From CAVQWT01 sp963810815 (GTDB lineage Bacteria; Pseudomonadota; Gammaproteobacteria; Burkholderiales; Casimicrobiaceae), in assembly GCA_963810815.1 (NCBI GenBank), contig CAWEPB010000002.1:124001-188000 (forward strand): DNA of 64,000 nt, in the 5' to 3' direction. Of the stretch, positions 27,801-36,580 are shown in pieces. The notes under the pieces were generated by a model. That model made no database searches, was not told the origin of the DNA, and worked only from the letters and a program-made list of their open reading frames with translations. The position numbers were made by a program, and so were the translations under genes. Each line of letters begins with the position of its first letter. Within the stretch, counting starts at the first letter, position 1.

Positions 27801-30800
27801 TCGCCGTGACCGCGACCAGCGGGAATCCCCCGGTGCGATGGATGCCGCACAGCGTGTGGCTCGCGCGAACCATCTCGTGCGAAACCGGGTGCGCGGGGTC
27901 GAACTGAAGCAGCTGCATCTCGTGCCGCAGCGTCGCGAGGTGCTGCTCGGCTTCGGCAACCAGTATCTCGAACAGGCTCGCGGAGAGAACGACACCGCCG
28001 ATGCTGATGTCGTCGGATGCGAGGTCGTCGGCGATCGGCTCCGCGGGGTGCTCCGCGTGGTGCTCCGCGGGGTGCTCCGCGGATGCTCCGCGGCGTGCTC
28101 CGCGGTGTGCTCCGCCGGCGTGCTCCGCCGTGACCAGGAACAATTTCGGCCCCGGCGCGACGACCGTCTGCGGCGCGGCATCGTCGTCGGTGTCGAACCC
28201 GAAGGCATCGGGGACCTCGAGCACCGGCAGCACCACGGGCGCGGCGCCGACACTGCCGAGTTCGGGCAATTCGGCGACGTCGACCGGGTGCGGCGGAAAC
28301 TCGTCCACCCGCGGCGGCGGCGCCTCCGCCACCACCGGCACGTCGACTTCCTCGATTGCCGGAAGCGCGTCCTCGTCAGGTAGCGCCGGTGTGAACGCGG
28401 GAGGCGTCGACGCCGACGCGACGGGTGACGGTGCGGCGGCAGTCGGCGCCGGCGCGATGGCCAGCGGCGCGACCCGGACTTCGGGAGCCGGGGCCGCTGC
28501 GCCGGCTTCGTCGCCGGGGGCAGGCGGCGTCGGCGTCAGCACCGATTCGCGTCCGCCCGGGAGCTCGTCCTCGACCGCGCGGATCGCGGCATGCAGCGCC
28601 GCGGGGTCGGCGTGCACGCGTCCCTGCGTGGAAAGCCCGTCGACCCAGTGCCGGAAGTCGTCGCGCGCCCGCGCGATCATCGTCAGCACCGCGGCGGTGA
28701 CCGGACGGTCCTCGTCGAGCAGCCGGTTGTGGATCTTCTCGACCTCGTAGGCGATGTCACCCAGCTCGACCAGCCCGACCATGCGGCCGGAACCCTTCAG
28801 CGTATGGAACGCGCGGCGAACGTTGCGCAGCGCCTCGCGGTCGCCCGGGTTGCCGCTGAGCGTGGCGTGGTTCTCGCCGATGGCATCGATGACTTCGTCG
28901 GCCTCGGCAAGGTAGATTTCGAGGAGCTCACCGTCGAGCTGCTCGGTGGCGAGCAGTCGCTGCGTCTCCTCGGAAATCCCCGGCGCGGGCGCGGCCTGGG
29001 ACTCGGCGATCGCTCCGACCGCGGCCGCGAGCGCGGCGCCGCCGGCATCGAGTTCGCCAAGGGCGGCAACGGTCTGGGCGACCAGCTCCGGGTCGCCGAT
29101 GAGCTCGGCATCGTCGCGCAGGCCCGTGAGCCGCGCCTTCAGCGCGGCGCGGGCCGACGCGTCGGCAGGCGCCCGGTGCATTTCCTCGACCAGCGCCGGC
29201 AGCGTCGCGCGCAACGCCTCGACCCCGGCCTCGACCGATTCGCCATGGTCGTCGGCCACCGGCGCCGGCGCCTCGCCCAGCCGCTTGGCCAGCAGCGGCG
29301 CGATCAGGCGGTCGCGGTCCGGTCGCTGCTGCTCGACCGCCTCGATGTAGAACCCGAGGCCGGACAGCGACTCGGCGAGGAGCTCGAGCTCCTCGTTGCT
29401 GACGGGCGTCTCGGGATCGGCGTAGGCGGCGATCTGGTCCTGGCACAGCGCGAGCAGCCGCTCGGCATCGTCGAGGCCGAGCATCGTCAGCGCCCCGCGG
29501 ATCTGGGTGCTGTCCTTGGCCAGTGCCGCGAGTTCGGCGCGCTTGCCGTTGTCGCGGAAGAAGGCGTCGAGGACCTGCTCCATGTGGCGGAGGTTGGCCT
29601 GGATCTCGCGGCCCACCTGCGCCAGCAGCAGGCGCTCCTGCGCGCGCTTGGACATCTCGTCGAGCATCGGCGCGGCGGAGCCGGCCGGGGCCGGACGTGC
29701 CGCGCGCGCGGCATCGATCCGGGACAGCATCGCCTCGACCTGCTTCGGGAACTCGGCGCCCAGGGCCGCGTAGTTGTCGGTCGCGCTCTCGGCGAGGAGG
29801 AGCCCGGTCGCGTACTCCATCGCCACCGGTTCGGAAACGCCGCTGGTCGGCATCCGGTCCAGCCGCTCGACGAGCCCCGCGGTGAGCTTCATCAGGGCGC
29901 CGTTGCCGATCTCGGCGGCGCACTTGTGCACCGACGACAGCGTCTGCTTGAGCTTGGGCAGGTTCTCGGCGCGGCCCGAGGTGAACTTGAGCCACGAGTC
30001 CTTCGCCGCCGCAAGCTGGTCGCGCGCGTCGCGCAGCAGCGGCTGGATGCGGACGAGGTCGCTGTTGAGCACCTCGGCCGACGGGATGAGGCCGCCGAGC
30101 TTGAAGCCCTTCTGCACCGCCTGCACCGACGGCGCCACCGGCGCCGCGATGGCCACGTAGTACAGCACCTCGCGGCGCAGCCGGTCGGCCACCTTGGCGC
30201 TGCCTTCGACGACGCGGCGGATCTGCAGGTCGATGCGCGCTGCCAGCTGCTTGACCCCGAAGCCGCCCTCGAGCCCGCGCTCGTTCAGCGCGTCGAACAG
30301 CGCGCCGGCGGTCCACCAGAACGCCCTCAGGTTCTGGTGGGTCGTGGCGTCCTCGATCGCGGCGATCGCGTCGCGCATCGTCTTCGCGCCGTCGTCGTCG
30401 CCGCGCAGCCACGCGAGCAGGCCGCGCTGGTACTGCCGGCGCTGCTTGACCATGTACGAAGGAAGCTTCGCCGCCGGGATCACCTGCGGCGTCGACAGCT
30501 TCGGCGCCCGCGGCGCGAGATCCGGGAAGAACAGGTCGGTCGGCGCCGCAGCCTTGACGCCGCGGAACCGCTGCATCGCCTCGTATTCGGGGAACAGCTT
30601 GAGCGGCACCGGCGGCGAACCGCCGACGAGTTCGGCCAGGAAGATGCGGAGCTTGCGGCAGGCCCGGTCGATCGGTACGCAGGCGGCCTGCGCATCCGGG
30701 CCGGGCAGCTCCTCCAGGCGAGCGAGTTGCCGCTCGATCTCGTCGGTGTACGCGACCACGGCGTCGAGCCCGACCATCTGGATCGCGCCGGCCGCCTGGT

Positions 30801-30966
30801 GGACGTGCGTCCGCACCTGCTTGAGCGCGGCGAGGTCGACGGGCGCGGCTTGAAACGCGGCGAGTGCCTCCAGGCCCCGGCCCAGCGCCTGGTCGATCTC
30901 GCCCTGGACCCATGACAGGGGCCCCAGGTCGAAGTCGGTTGCGTATTCGTTCGCCACGATGTTCAT
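24892..30966 (-). CDS. chpA: ChpA/PilL hybrid chemosensory histidine kinase of the Pil-Chp system
   Basis: A 2024-residue CheA-like hybrid kinase controlling twitching motility and type IV pili. Phosphotransfer domains carry His near residues 721 (HTLKGSGRM), 1037 (HTLCGIHRTGG, diverged) and 1248 (HTFKGSARM), and the N-terminal ~600 residues have degenerate Hpt-like helices. The kinase core includes LRNALDHGIEPREDR and DDGSGIDLD, then GLGVGMDVVRSEI and a CheW-like domain. It ends with a receiver domain (Asp about 1953 in LLDIEMPRMDG). Ala/Pro-rich linkers separate the domains; one contains a tandem repeat. The start MNIVANEYATDFDLGPLSWV fits family N-termini. Confidence 0.94.
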   Translation of the reverse strand: MNIVANEYATDFDLGPLSWVQGEIDQALGRGLEALAAFQAAPVDLAALKQVRTHVHQAAGAIQMVGLDAVVAYTDEIERQLARLEELPGPDAQAACVPIDRACRKLRIFLAELVGGSPPVPLKLFPEYEAMQRFRGVKAAAPTDLFFPDLAPRAPKLSTPQVIPAAKLPSYMVKQRRQYQRGLLAWLRGDDDGAKTMRDAIAAIEDATTHQNLRAFWWTAGALFDALNERGLEGGFGVKQLAARIDLQIRRVVEGSAKVADRLRREVLYYVAIAAPVAPSVQAVQKGFKLGGLIPSAEVLNSDLVRIQPLLRDARDQLAAAKDSWLKFTSGRAENLPKLKQTLSSVHKCAAEIGNGALMKLTAGLVERLDRMPTSGVSEPVAMEYATGLLLAESATDNYAALGAEFPKQVEAMLSRIDAARAARPAPAGSAAPMLDEMSKRAQERLLLAQVGREIQANLRHMEQVLDAFFRDNGKRAELAALAKDSTQIRGALTMLGLDDAERLLALCQDQIAAYADPETPVSNEELELLAESLSGLGFYIEAVEQQRPDRDRLIAPLLAKRLGEAPAPVADDHGESVEAGVEALRATLPALVEEMHRAPADASARAALKARLTGLRDDAELIGDPELVAQTVAALGELDAGGAALAAAVGAIAESQAAPAPGISEETQRLLATEQLDGELLEIYLAEADEVIDAIGENHATLSGNPGDREALRNVRRAFHTLKGSGRMVGLVELGDIAYEVEKIHNRLLDEDRPVTAAVLTMIARARDDFRHWVDGLSTQGRVHADPAALHAAIRAVEDELPGGRESVLTPTPPAPGDEAGAAAPAPEVRVAPLAIAPAPTAAAPSPVASASTPPAFTPALPDEDALPAIEEVDVPVVAEAPPPRVDEFPPHPVDVAELPELGSVGAAPVVLPVLEVPDAFGFDTDDDAAPQTVVAPGPKLFLVTAEHAGGAHRGARRGASAEHPAEHHAEHPAEPIADDLASDDISIGGVVLSASLFEILVAEAEQHLATLRHEMQLLQFDPAHPVSHEMVRASHTLCGIHRTGGFPLVAVTAKALEQALLGLQQHVGPLPSAAQPVLQRAVAGLTDFVGRIKDRVAFTALDADEGASIQNELESLRADLAAAVDDAETLAARHADADDETTTGTPAGAPAGGPEEDTNPAYVAQAMPAAEAPQPEAEAELPAEIATAAPLVDPLADVRDDVDSQVLPIFLEEAAELLPQAGAQVRAWRRAPHDGASSQQLRRTLHTFKGSARMAGAMRLGELTHLMESRILVGDDTVAATPELFEALETDLDQIAWMLDALREGRTNVELPWVAEARAASLAAGGDVVPAAERVEPAGDEAVEPETAGPAEVELSAPAAPAPAPAPAASDAGAAADAGFIAPAGGEQPIVVPLAAAPAPALRTEAAAEPEAGARAMLRVRADMIDRLVNEAGEVAIARSRVEGELRSLKANLLELTGSVIRLRSQVREIEIQAESQIQSRMSVVGETEGFDPLEFDRYTRFQELTRSLAEGVNDVSTVQQSLLKNLDDADAALLAQARMSREVQQQLFSIRTVPFGSLSERLYRILRRVAQELGKRANLEIRGGQTELDRSVLEKLVGPLEHLLRNALDHGIEPREDRVRAGKTDTGEITLTVRQVGNEIAIELADDGSGIDLDIVRRKAVAQGRIAADAQPTDAQLIEFIFQAGFTTASRVTQISGLGVGMDVVRSEIATLGGRVEVATTRGKGTTFMLYLPLTLAVAQAVLVRAGGRLWALPAPMVEQVQQIKAETLVNLYVAREVDWQGRRYPFHYLPRLLGDTSHNPETQRYNPVLLLRTGQGLAAVHVDEMIGNQEVVVKNIGPQLARVSGIAGATVLGNGEIVLIINPVQLAARADVQTFDPNADERVAAHMPQFAQPAKAGPPLVMVVDDSLTVRKITSRMLTREGFAVITAKDGMDALQLLGEQTPDVILLDIEMPRMDGFEFTKTIKGDPKNSHIPIIMITSRTAEKHRNRAQELGVDLYLGKPYQEEELLRHLREMLEMAA
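28037..28135 (-). repeat. short tandem repeat inside the chpA linker
   Basis: About nine imperfect units built on TGCTCCGCGG/GGTGCTCCGCGG read on the plus strand. On the coding strand they encode an AEHxxEH/AxRRGA-like stretch of roughly 33 residues in a linker between phosphotransfer domains. The surrounding domains remain in frame. Confidence 0.75.
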
Positions 30967-31043
30967 GCTCCTCGCCGATGCTGGTCCGGACCTGCCGTCG
31001 CAAGAATCGCGCCCGCGACGGGCGGCGACGCCTGCCCCGGCCG

Positions 31044-33251
31044 TCAGACCTTGAAGCCCGCCACCGAGGACCGCAGTTCGGCCGCGAGCCGCGTCAACTG
31101 GCCGATGGACACGTTGGTCTGCTTGGTGCCCTCCGTCGTCTCCTCGGTGATCTTGAGGATGCCCTGCATGCCGCGCGTCACGTCGGTGACCGACGCGGAC
31201 TGCTTGGTCGTCTGGTCGGAAATGCCGCCGATCAGCGAGGCGAGTTCGCGCGACACCTTCTGGATCTCGGTCAGCGCCTGCCCCGCCGCGTCGGACAGCT
31301 TGGTTCCTTCGACCACGCCGACGGTGCTCTTTTCCATGGCCGCGACCGCGTCCTGGGTGTCGGCCTGAATGGTCTTCACGATCGCCTCGATCTGCTTGGT
31401 CGCCTCGCCGGACCGCTCGGCAAGGCGCTGGACTTCTTCGGCCACCACCGTGAATCCGCGCCCCGCCTCGCCCGCCGACGCCGCCTGGATCGCTGCATTC
31501 AGCGCCAGCACGTTCGTCTGCTCGGTGATGTCCGAGATCAGCTCGACGATCTCGCCGATCTCCAGCGACGACTCGCCCAGCCGCTTGATCCGCTTCGACG
31601 TGTCCTGGATCTGCGTGCGGATTTCGTTCATGCCCGCGATCTGGTTCTGCACCGCCTGGCCGCCCTTCTCGGCGGCCGTCAGCGATTGCTGGGCCACCCG
31701 GGCCGACTGCGTGGCCGTCTGCGACACCTCGTTGATCGACTGTGCCATCGACAGCACCGAGGCGGACGCCTGCTGGATCTCGCGGTTCTGCCGCTGCGAG
31801 GCCTCGAACAGCCGGTTCGAGATCGCCTGCGCGTCCTGGGTCGCCTTCGCCACCTGGTCGGTCGCCGAGTTGATCCCGCGCACCAGCGTGCGCAGTTCCT
31901 CGATCGTGAAGTTGATCGAGTCGGCGATCGCGCCGGTGACGTCCTCGGTCACCGAGGCCTGGACGGTCAGGTCGCCGTCGGCCAGGTTGCCCATCTCGTT
32001 CAGCAGCCGGAGAATCGCCTCCTGGTTGCGCTTGTTCTCCTGCTCGCTCTCGTACGCACGCACCCGTGCGTCGTCGAGGAAGACCTTGCCGAGGAGCACC
32101 AGGCAGACGAGCCCGAGCAGCGCGAAGATCACGGCCGCCCACAGCGAGCCGCGGGTGCCGCCGGTGCTCTCGAACTGCGCCGCGAGCTTGGTCGTGTCGT
32201 TGAGCAGCGGCTCGGATTCGGCGTTGATGCCGCGTGCCGCCTGCTTGGCGCCGACCAGCCGGTTCATGTTCTGCAGGATCGCCGCGACCCCCGCGTCGTA
32301 CGTGGCGAAGCGCTTGCCGAGCTCGACGAGCGTCGCCTGCGCCTCGGCGTTGCGCACCGGTGCGAGCCGCAGCGCATCGCTGCCCTTGGTGAGGCCGTTG
32401 AGCACGTCGCGGAAGGTGCCGGAGTCCTTGCCCAGCAGGAACGCGACTTCCGGGTCGATTTCCTCGGACGACGCCAGCGTGTTGGCATTCTTGGCGATCC
32501 GCTGCGACAGCACCGCGAGCTGGTTGGCGAAATCGATCTCGCGCAGCGAACCGCCGCTCTGGCCGATCTGCTGCGCGGCCTGCTGGGCGAGTTCCAGGAT
32601 GGCGTTGTTGCCGAGGTTGATGTCGGCGAGGCCCTTGGCCAGCGTCGTCAGCGGCTGCTGGTTGTCCATCACGCGTCGGGCATTGGCCTCGACCTTGTCC
32701 CAGCGCCCCCGGATGTCCTGCAGCAGCTGCACCGTCACCGGATCGGACGGCACGTCGAGCGACGTGCCGCGGATGGTGCCGCCCTGCGAAATGGCGTCGA
32801 GGTTCGCCTTGAAGCGGTCGGTGCTGTCCCGCACCGAGGCGAACGCCCCGGCCTGTCCCTGCGCCGCGAGCGCCGTGCCGCGCGCGAGCCGCTGGGAGAG
32901 CATCTGCATTTCGGTCGCCGTCGACGAGGCGGCCGCGTTCTGCGTCGCGATGCGCCCGTCGAGGAACACCATGAACGCGGCGAACACGAAGAACATCACC
33001 ATCATCACGCCCAGCACCTGGAACTGCTGGACGATCGGCATGTGGCCGAGCAGCGGCAGGCGCCGCGGCATCTTCATTTCGGTGGAGGCGGTGCGCAGCT
33101 GCTCCATGATCGACACCGAGGCGAGCGGGTCGTAACCCGGCTGCGCCTGCGATGCCCGAACCTGCGTCGTCGGCATGTCGAGGTCGGCGGCGGCAGCGGC
33201 AGCCGCCTTGTCCTTGCCGAAGACCTTGGGCAATTTGAGGTTCAGGGCCAT
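31044..33251 (-). CDS. pilJ: PilJ-type methyl-accepting chemotaxis protein
   Basis: A 735-residue receptor of the Pil-Chp pathway. A cytoplasmic N-tail is followed by a transmembrane segment (FQVLGVMMVMFFVFAAFMVF, about residues 77-96), a periplasmic helical domain, and a second membrane segment (LWAAVIFALLGLVCLVLL, about 380). The C-terminal signalling hairpin has the conserved tip ITEQTNVLALNAAIQAASAGE. A strong GGAGG lies 6-8 nt before the ATG. It sits between pilI and chpA. Confidence 0.94.
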   Translation of the reverse strand: MALNLKLPKVFGKDKAAAAAAADLDMPTTQVRASQAQPGYDPLASVSIMEQLRTASTEMKMPRRLPLLGHMPIVQQFQVLGVMMVMFFVFAAFMVFLDGRIATQNAAASSTATEMQMLSQRLARGTALAAQGQAGAFASVRDSTDRFKANLDAISQGGTIRGTSLDVPSDPVTVQLLQDIRGRWDKVEANARRVMDNQQPLTTLAKGLADINLGNNAILELAQQAAQQIGQSGGSLREIDFANQLAVLSQRIAKNANTLASSEEIDPEVAFLLGKDSGTFRDVLNGLTKGSDALRLAPVRNAEAQATLVELGKRFATYDAGVAAILQNMNRLVGAKQAARGINAESEPLLNDTTKLAAQFESTGGTRGSLWAAVIFALLGLVCLVLLGKVFLDDARVRAYESEQENKRNQEAILRLLNEMGNLADGDLTVQASVTEDVTGAIADSINFTIEELRTLVRGINSATDQVAKATQDAQAISNRLFEASQRQNREIQQASASVLSMAQSINEVSQTATQSARVAQQSLTAAEKGGQAVQNQIAGMNEIRTQIQDTSKRIKRLGESSLEIGEIVELISDITEQTNVLALNAAIQAASAGEAGRGFTVVAEEVQRLAERSGEATKQIEAIVKTIQADTQDAVAAMEKSTVGVVEGTKLSDAAGQALTEIQKVSRELASLIGGISDQTTKQSASVTDVTRGMQGILKITEETTEGTKQTNVSIGQLTRLAAELRSSVAGFKV

Positions 33252-33326
33252 GTTTCCTCCGGTACGGCGGGAATATTGTTCGATTCGGTGGTTCGCGTCG
33301 GCGACGGGGTTCGGCGCTGCGGTCGG

Positions 33327-33854
33327 CTATTGGCCGACCTGCAGGAACGCCGCGTCGCGGGCGAGATGCGAGAGGTCGATTTCCTGCCACGCGCCGCCTG
33401 ACGCGTCGATCCAGCGCCGTCCGTACCATTCGGGGGCGCCGGCGGGGGCCGCGGCGGGGGCGAGTTCGGCGAGGTTGCGCAGGCCCAGCACGCGCTGGAC
33501 GACGATGCCGGCCCGGAGTTCGCCCACGCGGGGGCCGAACAGCACGAGGCGGCTCTGGCCGCCCGTCGCCGGCGGTCCGGCGTCGCGGCCGAGGAAGCCC
33601 GCGAAATCGATGACGCTGTAGAGGTTGCCGCGAATGTTCGCCACGCCGACGAACCACGGCTTGGTCATGGGCACGGCAGCGATCGGCGGCACGGCGATGA
33701 CTTCGCCGGCGTCGGCCAGGCGGATCAGCCACTGCTCGCCGCCGCAGGAAAGCCCGAGCCGGGACGACTCGACCTGCGCCGCCGTCTTGCTGGACAGGCG
33801 GGAGGCGAGTTCCTGCTGGAACGAGCGGAGGTCGAGTTTGCCGGCGCGGGCCAT
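33327..33854 (-). CDS. pilI: CheW-like adaptor PilI
   Basis: A 175-residue CheW-domain protein with LGLSCGGEQWLIRLADAGEV, VANIRGNLYSVIDFAGFLG and a C-terminal VLGLRNLAEL region. It should couple PilJ to the ChpA kinase. The gene lies 16 bp after pilH and 75 bp before pilJ, in the conserved order pilG-H-I-J-chpA. No methyltransferase (pilK) gene is present in the cluster. Confidence 0.9.
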   Translation of the reverse strand: MARAGKLDLRSFQQELASRLSSKTAAQVESSRLGLSCGGEQWLIRLADAGEVIAVPPIAAVPMTKPWFVGVANIRGNLYSVIDFAGFLGRDAGPPATGGQSRLVLFGPRVGELRAGIVVQRVLGLRNLAELAPAAAPAGAPEWYGRRWIDASGGAWQEIDLSHLARDAAFLQVGQ

Positions 33855-33870
33855 CGTGGGTTCGCGGCAA

Positions 33871-34236
33871 TCAGCCCAGCGCGGCGATCTTGGCGAGGAG
33901 TTCGTCGCGGTTGACCGGCTTCACGATGTAGTCGCGAGCACCCTGGCGCATGCCCCAGATCTTGTCGGTTTCCTGGCTCTTCGAGGTGCACAGGATGATC
34001 GGGATGCTGCGCGTCTCGGCATCGCGGCTGATCGCCCGCGTCGCCTGGAAGCCGTTCAGCCCGGGCATGACGACATCCATGAGGATGAGGTCCGGCTTGA
34101 CCTGCTTCGCCTTGAGGATCGCGTCCTCGCCGTTGTCGCTCGCCACGACCTCGTAGCCCGCCTTGGTCAGCAGGTCGTTGAGGACGTGGCGCTCGGTGGG
34201 CGAGTCGTCCACGATGAGAATTCTCTTGATCGCCAT
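33871..34236 (-). CDS. pilH: twitching response regulator PilH
   Basis: A 121-residue single-domain receiver with acidic pocket VDDSP, phosphoacceptor Asp in LILMDVVMPGLNG, the switch Thr in ILCTSKS and Lys in IVKPVNRDEL. There is no output domain, as in PilH, which modulates pilus retraction or extension. The N-terminal AIKRILIVDDSPTERHVL is typical of the family. Confidence 0.92.
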   Translation of the reverse strand: MAIKRILIVDDSPTERHVLNDLLTKAGYEVVASDNGEDAILKAKQVKPDLILMDVVMPGLNGFQATRAISRDAETRSIPIILCTSKSQETDKIWGMRQGARDYIVKPVNRDELLAKIAALG

Positions 34237-34306
34237 GGTTCCTACCCTGTGTGTGTTGCGCCCCGGTGGCGCCCCGTCGGCGCCGTACCGTCCCCCGGAG
34301 GTCCGC

Positions 34307-34702
34307 TCACGCCGCGGTGCGCATGTGCGTCGCGACGGCCTTGAGCAGGCTCTCCTTGGTGAACGGCTTCGTCAGATACTGGTCGGAACCCACCATCCGT
34401 CCGCGCGCACGATCGAACAGGCCGTCCTTCGACGACAGCATGATCACCGGGGTGGTGTGGAACTTCGCGTTCTTCTTGATGAGGGCGCAGGTCTGGTATC
34501 CGTCCAGGCGCGGCATCATGATGTCGACGAACACGACGTCTGGCTGGTGGTCGGCAATCTTCGCCAGGGCGTCGAAGCCGTCCTCGGCGAGAATGACGGT
34601 GCAGCCCGCCTGCAGCAGGAAGATTTCTGCACTGCGGCGAATGGTGTTCGAGTCGTCGATCACCATCACCTTGACGCCGGCAAGCGGATTCTGCTCCGAC
34701 AA
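34307..34702 (-). CDS. pilG: twitching response regulator PilG
   Basis: A 131-residue receiver domain protein with VMVIDDSNTIRRSAEIFLLQ, phosphoacceptor Asp in VVFVDIMMPRLDGYQT and Lys in YLTKPFTKESLL. The frame is open to an ATG at 34759, but a TTG at 34702 has the strong site GGAGG ending 6 nt upstream and gives the SEQNPLAGVKVMVIDD N-terminus expected for PilG, so TTG is preferred. It is the promoter-proximal gene of the Pil-Chp cluster. Confidence 0.9.
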   Translation of the reverse strand: MSEQNPLAGVKVMVIDDSNTIRRSAEIFLLQAGCTVILAEDGFDALAKIADHQPDVVFVDIMMPRLDGYQTCALIKKNAKFHTTPVIMLSSKDGLFDRARGRMVGSDQYLTKPFTKESLLKAVATHMRTAA

Positions 34703-35017
34703 CGTTTCCTCCGTGTCCCTGCCCCGTCGATGCCGGTGGGGGCGGTTTGTACGCGACAATCGGTCCCGGGCGAGTTTGCCACGGCTGTCGAGAGTTGCCT
34801 AGAGCATAAACCTTGCCTGAATCGGCATCGGGACCGGGTCCGACCCCATTTTTCCACGGTCGGACAAGTTTTCGCCGCCGGTAGTGCCGTGCAGCGGCAA
34901 CCCCTGCCCGACCGCGTCCGTAAGGCGGGGAACCACGGCGACAGACCGGCGGCCGACCCGTCGCAGCCCGACGGTCACGGGGTCTGGATCACCGGACCGG
35001 ACCGCCGCCGGCCGGCA
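34703..35017. other. intergenic region upstream of pilG / downstream of ilvA
   Basis: 315 bp with no supported gene. It must hold the pilG promoter on the minus strand; TATGCT (about 34807) is a weak -10 candidate. A segment at 34836-34852 (GGGTCCGACCCCATTTT) resembles the ends of the dispersed TIR elements but has no partner nearby. No terminator for ilvA was recognised. Confidence 0.5.
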
Positions 35018-36532
35018 CTAACGACCGAGAAACAGCCGGTACGCCGGGTTGGCGCTTTCGTCGACGTAGTCGTAGCCGAGACCGTCGAGAAAGGACCGGA
35101 ACGCCGCCTTGTCGGACGGCGGGACCTGCATTCCCACGAGGACGCGGCCATAGTCGGCCCCGTGGTTCCGGTAGTGGAACAGGCTGATGTTCCACCCCGC
35201 GCTCATGCTGTCCAGGAACTGCATCAGCGCGCCGGGACGCTCCGGGAACTCGAAGCGGTAGAGAATCTCGTTGGTCGCCGCCGGCGCATGGCCGCCGACC
35301 AGGTGGCGCACGTGCAGCTTGGCCATCTCGTTGTCGGTGAGGTCGAGCGCCTGTATGTGGCGCCGCTTCAGCTCCGCGAGCAGCGTGCGCGTCTCGTTGC
35401 GATTGGCGACCTCGAGACCGACGAAAAGGTGCGCCGCCGCCGCGTCGGAGTAGCGATAGTTGAACTCGGTCACCGAGCGCTTGCCCAGCAGCGCGCAGAA
35501 CTCGCGGAAACTGCCCGGGCGTTCGGGAATCGTCACCGCGAGGATGGCCTCGCGCTGCTCGCCCAGCTCGGCGCGTTCGGCGACGAAGCGCAGCCGGTCG
35601 AAGTTCATGTTCGCGCCGCAGGCGATGGCGACGAACGTGCGGTCCTTCGGGCGGTGGCGTTCGACCCAGGACTTGACTCCGGCGATCGACAGTGCGCCGG
35701 CGGGCTCGAGGATCGAACGCGTGTCCTCGAACACGTCCTTGAGCGCCGCGCAGATGGCGTCGGTATCGACGAGGATCACTTCGTCGACGTACTGCCGCGC
35801 GAGCCGGAACGTCTCCCGCCCGACCTGCTTGACCGCGACGCCGTCGGCGAACAGCCCGACGTGCGCCAGCTTCACCCGGCGCCCGGCGGCGAGCGAACGC
35901 GCCATGGCGTCGGAATCGACCGGCTGCACGCCGATGATCTTCACCTCGGGGCGAACGCGCTTGACGTAAGCGGCGATGCCGGCGATGAGGCCGCCGCCGC
36001 CGATCGCCACGAAGATCGCGTCGAGCGGGCCCTGGCACTGGCGGAGGATTTCCATGCCGATCGTGCCCTGGCCGGCGATCACGTCCGGGTCGTCGTAGGG
36101 GTGCACGAAGGTGGCGCCGGTCCGCGCCTGCAGCGCCAGGGCGTGCTCGTAGGCATCGCTGTAGCTGTCGCCGTGGAGCACGACGCTGGCGCCGCGCGCC
36201 TCGACCGCGGCGATCTTGATGTGCGGCGTGGTGACCGGCATCACGATCGTCGCCGCGCAGCCCAGCTTCTGCGCCGCCAGCGCGACGCCCTGCGCGTGGT
36301 TGCCGGCGGAAGCGGCGATGACGCCGCGTCCACGCTCCGCCGGCGTCAGGTGCACCATCTTGTTGTAGGCGCCGCGCAGCTTGAAACTGAACACCGGCTG
36401 CTGGTCCTCGCGCTTCAGCAGCACCCGGTTGCCGAGCCGCCGCGACAGCGTCGGCGCGAGATCGAGCGACGTCTCGATCGCGACGTCGTAGACCCTGGCG
36501 GACAGAATGCGGGTGAGGTAATCAGCGGACAT
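35018..36532 (-). CDS. ilvA: threonine ammonia-lyase, biosynthetic
   Basis: A 504-residue PLP-dependent threonine deaminase making 2-oxobutanoate for isoleucine synthesis. The PLP lysine lies in VFSFKLRGAYNKM, the phosphate-binding loop is the IGGGGL region, and SAGNHAQGVALAA is present. Two C-terminal ACT-like regulatory domains are visible (RPGSFREFCALLGKRSVTEFN and RPGALMQFLDSMSAGWNISL), so feedback control by isoleucine is expected. The start MSADYLTRILSARVYD is the canonical N-terminus. Confidence 0.96.
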   Translation of the reverse strand: MSADYLTRILSARVYDVAIETSLDLAPTLSRRLGNRVLLKREDQQPVFSFKLRGAYNKMVHLTPAERGRGVIAASAGNHAQGVALAAQKLGCAATIVMPVTTPHIKIAAVEARGASVVLHGDSYSDAYEHALALQARTGATFVHPYDDPDVIAGQGTIGMEILRQCQGPLDAIFVAIGGGGLIAGIAAYVKRVRPEVKIIGVQPVDSDAMARSLAAGRRVKLAHVGLFADGVAVKQVGRETFRLARQYVDEVILVDTDAICAALKDVFEDTRSILEPAGALSIAGVKSWVERHRPKDRTFVAIACGANMNFDRLRFVAERAELGEQREAILAVTIPERPGSFREFCALLGKRSVTEFNYRYSDAAAAHLFVGLEVANRNETRTLLAELKRRHIQALDLTDNEMAKLHVRHLVGGHAPAATNEILYRFEFPERPGALMQFLDSMSAGWNISLFHYRNHGADYGRVLVGMQVPPSDKAAFRSFLDGLGYDYVDESANPAYRLFLGR

Positions 36533-36580
36533 CGTTGGCGATGCGGACCAAAGCTTGCGAGCGTAGCAGAAACCCGCATC

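Noticed and set aside
24892..33870. A single 2,992-residue protein covering chpA, pilJ and pilI
   Set aside because: PilJ and PilI have good proteins and starts in other frames; the extended part upstream of 30966 is a shadow of pilJ and pilI.
34836..34852. A full copy of the TIR element upstream of pilG
   Set aside because: Only one end-like piece is seen, with a different core (GGGTCCGACCCC) and no partner within 300 bp.
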